Of a DNA stretch of 6,727 nucleotides, positions 4,049 to 6,727 are shown one piece after another (position 1 is the stretch's first letter; each line of letters starts with the position of its first letter). The DNA lies in NCBI GenBank assembly GCA_020057445.1, contig JAGVFV010000123.1:1-6727 (forward strand), given 5' to 3'. The DNA comes from an archaeon. Its GTDB lineage: Archaea > Nanobdellota > Nanobdellia > Woesearchaeales > JAHJEM01. Position numbers and translations under genes: made by a program. The notes under the pieces are model-generated. The model was not told the DNA's origin. It did not search any database and saw only the letters and a program-made list of their open reading frames with translations.

Positions 4049-4825
4049 TCATCCTCCGATGTGGCGGCGCAATTCCTCGCTCTTTGCAGTGGCGAGATCG
4101 ATCATCCGCTCGATATCACCAATAGTGCATGGCTCGTTTCCGCCCTTTTGCATCGCGCAAATCTTCCCGTCAGCAGTGACAGACACGGTGAGCCGCGAAT
4201 CCATCGCTTTTTCCTCTGCCTCTGTCGGATCGACGATGAAATTGCTGCCGATCTTCACGACAGTCGCTGTGACCGGAAAATTCTTCAGGGGAAGAGGCTT
4301 CTTTGTCTTCTTCTTGTAATCGACAATATTATCCTTCATTTCAGGGAATGTGGCAGACTTCAACGCGATGATCGCTGCAAGAGAGCCTATGTCTATCAGG
4401 TTCCCGTCAGTATTGATAGGGCAGATGTCGACCATGACCATCCATACCTTCTCGCCTTTCGTGATGCAGAGCGCTTTTGTGTCGATGACCTTGCTCTCCC
4501 TGATGCCACGGTCGATCACGCGGGCGACCTCGATGGACTCGATGCTTGGCGGTCCTGACTCGAAATCAGGATTGCTGAGAGGCAAGAGTTCTGCCCCGAC
4601 CATCAGGACACCATCGTCAGGAGTGTCGCCGAACGGAGTTCCGACAGAAAGCTTCACTCCCACGATGACTTCAGTCATCCCGCACTTTATGCGACAGCTT
4701 CCTTCTGCAGTCTCGATGACGTTTGCCTCGATCTCGATATTCCTCAAGTCCTCAAGGCCCCTGCCATCAAGCCGGATACCGCTTTTAAGGCATTCGCTGA
4801 TATGTTCTTTGAGTTCTTCATTCAT
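4049..4825 (-). CDS. rrp42: Exosome complex component Rrp42 (non-catalytic RNase PH-like subunit)
   Basis: Rrp42 alternates with Rrp41 in the hexameric ring of the archaeal exosome, which degrades RNA 3' to 5' by phosphorolysis and can add A-rich tails. Rrp42 lacks the catalytic residues but shapes the RNA channel and the active-site interface. The 258-residue product matches the family along its length: RLDGR near the N-terminus (18-22), FGDTPDDG at 65-72, then AELLPLSNPDFESGPP (78-93), ARVIDRGIRES and the GNLIDIGSLAAIIAL core. Start choice: an in-frame GTG at 4834 lies within the ribosome-binding sequence itself, so the ATG at 4825, 6 nt after GGTG (4832-4835), is preferred. That start overlaps the end of rrp41 by 8 nt (ATGAATGA), and the ribosome-binding site lies inside rrp41, so translation of the two is probably coupled. 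Confidence 0.96.
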   Translation of the reverse strand: MNEELKEHISECLKSGIRLDGRGLEDLRNIEIEANVIETAEGSCRIKCGMTEVIVGVKLSVGTPFGDTPDDGVLMVGAELLPLSNPDFESGPPSIESIEVARVIDRGIRESKVIDTKALCITKGEKVWMVMVDICPINTDGNLIDIGSLAAIIALKSATFPEMKDNIVDYKKKTKKPLPLKNFPVTATVVKIGSNFIVDPTEAEEKAMDSRLTVSVTADGKICAMQKGGNEPCTIGDIERMIDLATAKSEELRRHIGG

Positions 4826-5537
4826 TGTTATCACCGTGATTGTCGAATTTTTCCTTCAATGCCTTTCTCTGGATCTCTGCGATCCTCTGCAGCACTGGCT
4901 TTCCAAGCGCGATCGCCTTCAAGAGGTTCTCCTTCGTTATCTTCCCGTCCATCTGGAGAAGGGTGATCTCGCCAGTGGAAGGGATCATCGCTAAGGGGAT
5001 GTCTGCGACATCACCTTCTTCATGCGCCTCTTCCTCGTAATCCAAGTCTACAACGAGCAGGTCCTCGACCTGGCCGACACTGACAGCAGCGACCATATCC
5101 TTCATGCGGATTCCCGCATCAGCTAGGGCTATTGCAGCAGCGCAGATTCCTGCGCACCTGCTTCCCGCGTCTGTCTGTGGAAGCTCGATGAACACGTCCA
5201 CGACAGCGTACGGATAATCATCAAGATCAACGACAGGAAGGAGCGCCTTCTCTGTGACCATGGAAATCTCCTTTGACCTCCTGTTTGGCCCTGGCCTCAC
5301 CCGCTCGCCCATGCCTGAGAACGGCATCATGTTGTAATTGCAGCGAAGCACTCCACGCCTTGCGTCCTGCATGAACTTGGGATGCATCTCCCGAGGTCCG
5401 TACACGGCAGCATAAGCAGCAGTCTTCCCGATGCTAAAGTACGCAGAGCCATCAGCTTTCTTGATGACACCTGCCTTTGCAATAATCGGACGCGTCTCGT
5501 CGACCGCCCTGTTATCATGTCTTTTCTTGTAAGCCAT
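4818..5537 (-). CDS. rrp41: Exosome complex catalytic subunit Rrp41 (RNase PH-like)
   Basis: Rrp41 carries the phosphorolytic active site of the archaeal exosome and pairs with Rrp42. The 239-residue product shows the RNase PH fold signatures: KKADGSAYFSIGKT, AAVYGPREMHPK, the RNA/phosphate-binding Arg pair in PNRRSKE (R86, R87), the phosphate loop QTDAGSR (121-127) and VADIPLAMIP with the conserved Asp 179. Two departures are visible. The usual RxDGR near the N-terminus reads RHDNR, and the first of the two acidic catalytic positions, Asp in Sulfolobus (D182), aligns with Glu 173 (or with Asp 176 if a gap is placed differently). A frame-compatible GTG at 5546 lies in the ribosome-binding site. 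Of two adjacent ATGs I chose the second (5537), 6 nt after GGTG (5544-5547). The rrp4 stop codon is part of that ribosome-binding sequence. Confidence 0.95.
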   Translation of the reverse strand: MAYKKRHDNRAVDETRPIIAKAGVIKKADGSAYFSIGKTAAYAAVYGPREMHPKFMQDARRGVLRCNYNMMPFSGMGERVRPGPNRRSKEISMVTEKALLPVVDLDDYPYAVVDVFIELPQTDAGSRCAGICAAAIALADAGIRMKDMVAAVSVGQVEDLLVVDLDYEEEAHEEGDVADIPLAMIPSTGEITLLQMDGKITKENLLKAIALGKPVLQRIAEIQRKALKEKFDNHGDNNE

Positions 5538-5541
5538 CATT

Positions 5542-5548
5542 ATCACCT
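5542..5548 (-). promoter_or_regulatory. Ribosome-binding site of rrp41 that contains the rrp4 stop codon
   Basis: AGGTGAT holds the TGA stop of rrp4 and is a strong match to the archaeal 16S rRNA 3' end. Its GGTG core lies 6 nt before the ATG at 5537 but only 3 nt before the ATG at 5540, which decides the start. A ribosome ending rrp4 would stand on the site, favouring coupled translation. Confidence 0.7.
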
Positions 5549-6268
5549 TTCTTCTTCAGGCTGATCTGGTTCAGCCTCTATCTTTATTCCGAGCGTCTGC
5601 TCAAGATGCGACTTGATCCTTTCTGTCAGTCCCGGAAGGTGGCTTTCGCTCTCGATCTTGTGTATGGTGTCGACTGCGAGGATTTCCGACTTTGGCTCTC
5701 CCTGCACCCAGACAAGCCCGTTCTGGCCGACGATGATCTTGCAGCCTGTCGCTTTCTTGAGCATGCTCACCATCGAGCCCTTCTTCCCGATGATACGGGG
5801 GACCTTATGTGTGTTGACCTTGATGATCTGGCCTCCCTTCAACTTTCTCAGGCCAGGGCCCTTTGCCGTCAGGTCGACGAGATTCTGGCTCGTCACCTTG
5901 ATGATCTCGAGCACCGCATGATCGTCCAGGGCATAATACTTCGACAGGTTCGCATTCTTCGGGATGAAGTCGAAGCTTCCCTCCTTCATGGAAAGGAGAG
6001 ACGTATAAGGCGAGTTGATCTCAAAGCGCCAGCCCATCATGGTGATGTCCATGACGCGTCCGATGACGATGTCATTCTTCTTCGGAAGATACCTTCCGCT
6101 GAGAGGGATGGTCTTCAAGACCTTGCCGTCGACGACAAGAAGCCCGAGCTGATTTGCCAATATCTTTTCTTCATGCCTGTACGTGCCATTGCTCGGCAGA
6201 AAATCCAAGCCTTCAGCAAGGACTTCGCCAGGCACGACGACACTTCGTTCTTTCACAAGTAATCCCAT
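5543..6268 (-). CDS. rrp4: Exosome complex RNA-binding cap protein Rrp4
   Basis: Rrp4 sits on top of the Rrp41/Rrp42 ring and feeds RNA into the pore, with preference for A-rich ends. The 241-residue product has the normal three-part layout: an N-terminal beta domain (about 8-60, VVVPGEVLAEG then NGTYRHEEKILANQLGLL), an S1 RNA-binding domain (about 63-135, DIVIGRVMDITMMGWRFEIN to VDLTAKG), and a KH domain (about 145-205) with the GxxG loop as GKKG at 161-164. The C-terminus is an acidic tail ending EPDQPEEER. The ATG start is supported by GGTG at 6274-6277, 5 nt upstream, next to the stop codon of the preceding gene. It lies 8 nt behind SBDS and 5 nt before rrp41, so it is in the middle of the operon. 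All expected motifs are intact. Confidence 0.96.
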   Translation of the reverse strand: MGLLVKERSVVVPGEVLAEGLDFLPSNGTYRHEEKILANQLGLLVVDGKVLKTIPLSGRYLPKKNDIVIGRVMDITMMGWRFEINSPYTSLLSMKEGSFDFIPKNANLSKYYALDDHAVLEIIKVTSQNLVDLTAKGPGLRKLKGGQIIKVNTHKVPRIIGKKGSMVSMLKKATGCKIIVGQNGLVWVQGEPKSEILAVDTIHKIESESHLPGLTERIKSHLEQTLGIKIEAEPDQPEEER

Positions 6269-6276
6269 AGTTTCAC

Positions 6277-6727
6277 CTATTTCACTTTTATGTCGACTGA
6301 TCCATGCGTCTTTCCATTGACATCATCAAAGAAGTCAGTCTGGAGGCCAGCAGGGATCTCGACAACGATCCTTGCGGAACCATCATCAAGCCAGTCTTCA
6401 TTTTTTATCTTACCGTAATTTTTTATTGTCCCATACATCTTTGCCGCATAATTTGCAGGGATGTGCAAGATGATCTCCTTCACATCCAGCCTGAGCGGCA
6501 GGATGGGACGCAGCTCCTTGATGACCTCATGCAACTGGTCTTCAGCAGACTTGTTCTCGTCAATCTTCACCTTCGCCTCGATGATCGCATTCTCGATGCG
6601 GATCGCAGGATGCGGAAGGCCTGTTCGGGCATCGATCGCATTGATCCTGATGAGCTCCACTATCCTCTTCCTCTTCTCCTCGCGCTTCTTCTCGCGATGC
6701 TCGGAAGTGACCTGGATCTGCCCTTCA
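6277..6727 (-). CDS. sdo1: Ribosome maturation protein SBDS/Sdo1, C-terminal part, 5' end outside the window
   Basis: SBDS (Sdo1) works in late maturation of the large ribosomal subunit; in eukaryotes it helps release the anti-association factor eIF6, and archaeal orthologues are thought to act similarly. The frame is open to the right edge, giving about 149 residues of what is normally a protein of about 230-250. Missing is the N-terminal FYSH domain. Present are the end of the linker (GQIQVTSEHREKKREEKRKR), the helical domain II with the hallmark GLPHPAIRIENAI, and the C-terminal ferredoxin-like domain III with LRPILPLRLD, DDGSARIVVEIPAGLQTDFFD and a final SVDIKVK. An in-frame GTG at 6660 is an internal Val codon, because clear SBDS sequence continues upstream of it. 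The gene leads into rrp4 with an 8-nt gap, the classical archaeal order. Confidence 0.95.
   Translation of the reverse strand, partial: EGQIQVTSEHREKKREEKRKRIVELIRINAIDARTGLPHPAIRIENAIIEAKVKIDENKSAEDQLHEVIKELRPILPLRLDVKEIILHIPANYAAKMYGTIKNYGKIKNEDWLDDGSARIVVEIPAGLQTDFFDDVNGKTHGSVDIKVK

Noticed and set aside
4826..4834. GTG start for rrp42 at 4834 and likewise GTG for rrp41 at 5546
   Set aside because: Both GTG codons are part of the GGTGAT ribosome-binding sequence of the downstream ATG, so they cannot serve as starts using that site.
5606..6262. Antisense frame of 218 codons opposite rrp4, and similar frames opposite rrp41 and rrp42
   Set aside because: The minus-strand genes are unmistakable exosome subunits; the opposite frames have no family features.
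6658..6660. GTG at 6660 as the start of the SBDS gene
   Set aside because: Typical SBDS sequence continues upstream in frame to the window edge, so this is an internal Val codon.

Overview
The window is archaeal chromosomal DNA. Its right half is the minus-strand exosome operon: the 3' part of the SBDS/Sdo1 gene, then rrp4, rrp41, rrp42 and the gene for RNA polymerase subunit K, followed by a small MazG-like nucleotide pyrophosphohydrolase gene. Ribosome-binding sites of the GGTG or GGAGG type lie 5-7 nt before the starts, and stop codons of upstream genes are woven into them. Rrp41 sequence style, rpoK placed directly behind rrp42, and a long Pro/Ser-rich coiled-coil protein suggest a DPANN archaeon of the Woesearchaeota/Pacearchaeota kind; that placement is an inference.

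Layout from left to right. Positions 1-258 hold the start of an unrecognised helical protein on the minus strand that runs off the left edge. A divergent promoter region (259-524) holds an 18-bp perfect palindrome, a possible three-way-junction fold, a BRE/TATA promoter and an inverted repeat lying over the predicted transcription start. Positions 525-2885 encode a 786-residue cytoskeletal-looking protein: a disordered Pro/Ser-rich N-terminal third, a small helical domain, about 290 residues of coiled coil and a C-terminal helical cap. A 510-nt convergent gap (2886-3395) has no credible gene but is packed with hairpins. Then follow the MazG-like gene (3396-3713), a 78-nt gap with two tandem hairpins, and the tightly packed rpoK, rrp42, rrp41, rrp4 and SBDS genes up to the right edge.

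The operon genes form one RNA-metabolism unit. Rrp41 and Rrp42 build the hexameric phosphorolytic ring of the archaeal exosome, Rrp4 is one of its RNA-binding caps, SBDS/Sdo1 is the large-subunit ribosome maturation factor commonly encoded with them, and RpoK is a small core subunit of RNA polymerase. Csl4 and the exosome-associated DnaG are not in this window.

The least explained part is the non-coding DNA. Each intergenic region longer than 70 nt contains near-perfect inverted repeats, several with exactly one unpaired base. The strongest are a run of five contiguous, sequence-unrelated hairpins (2981-3126) and a roughly 120-nt element whose ends pair over 17 positions with further internal pairing (3256-3375).
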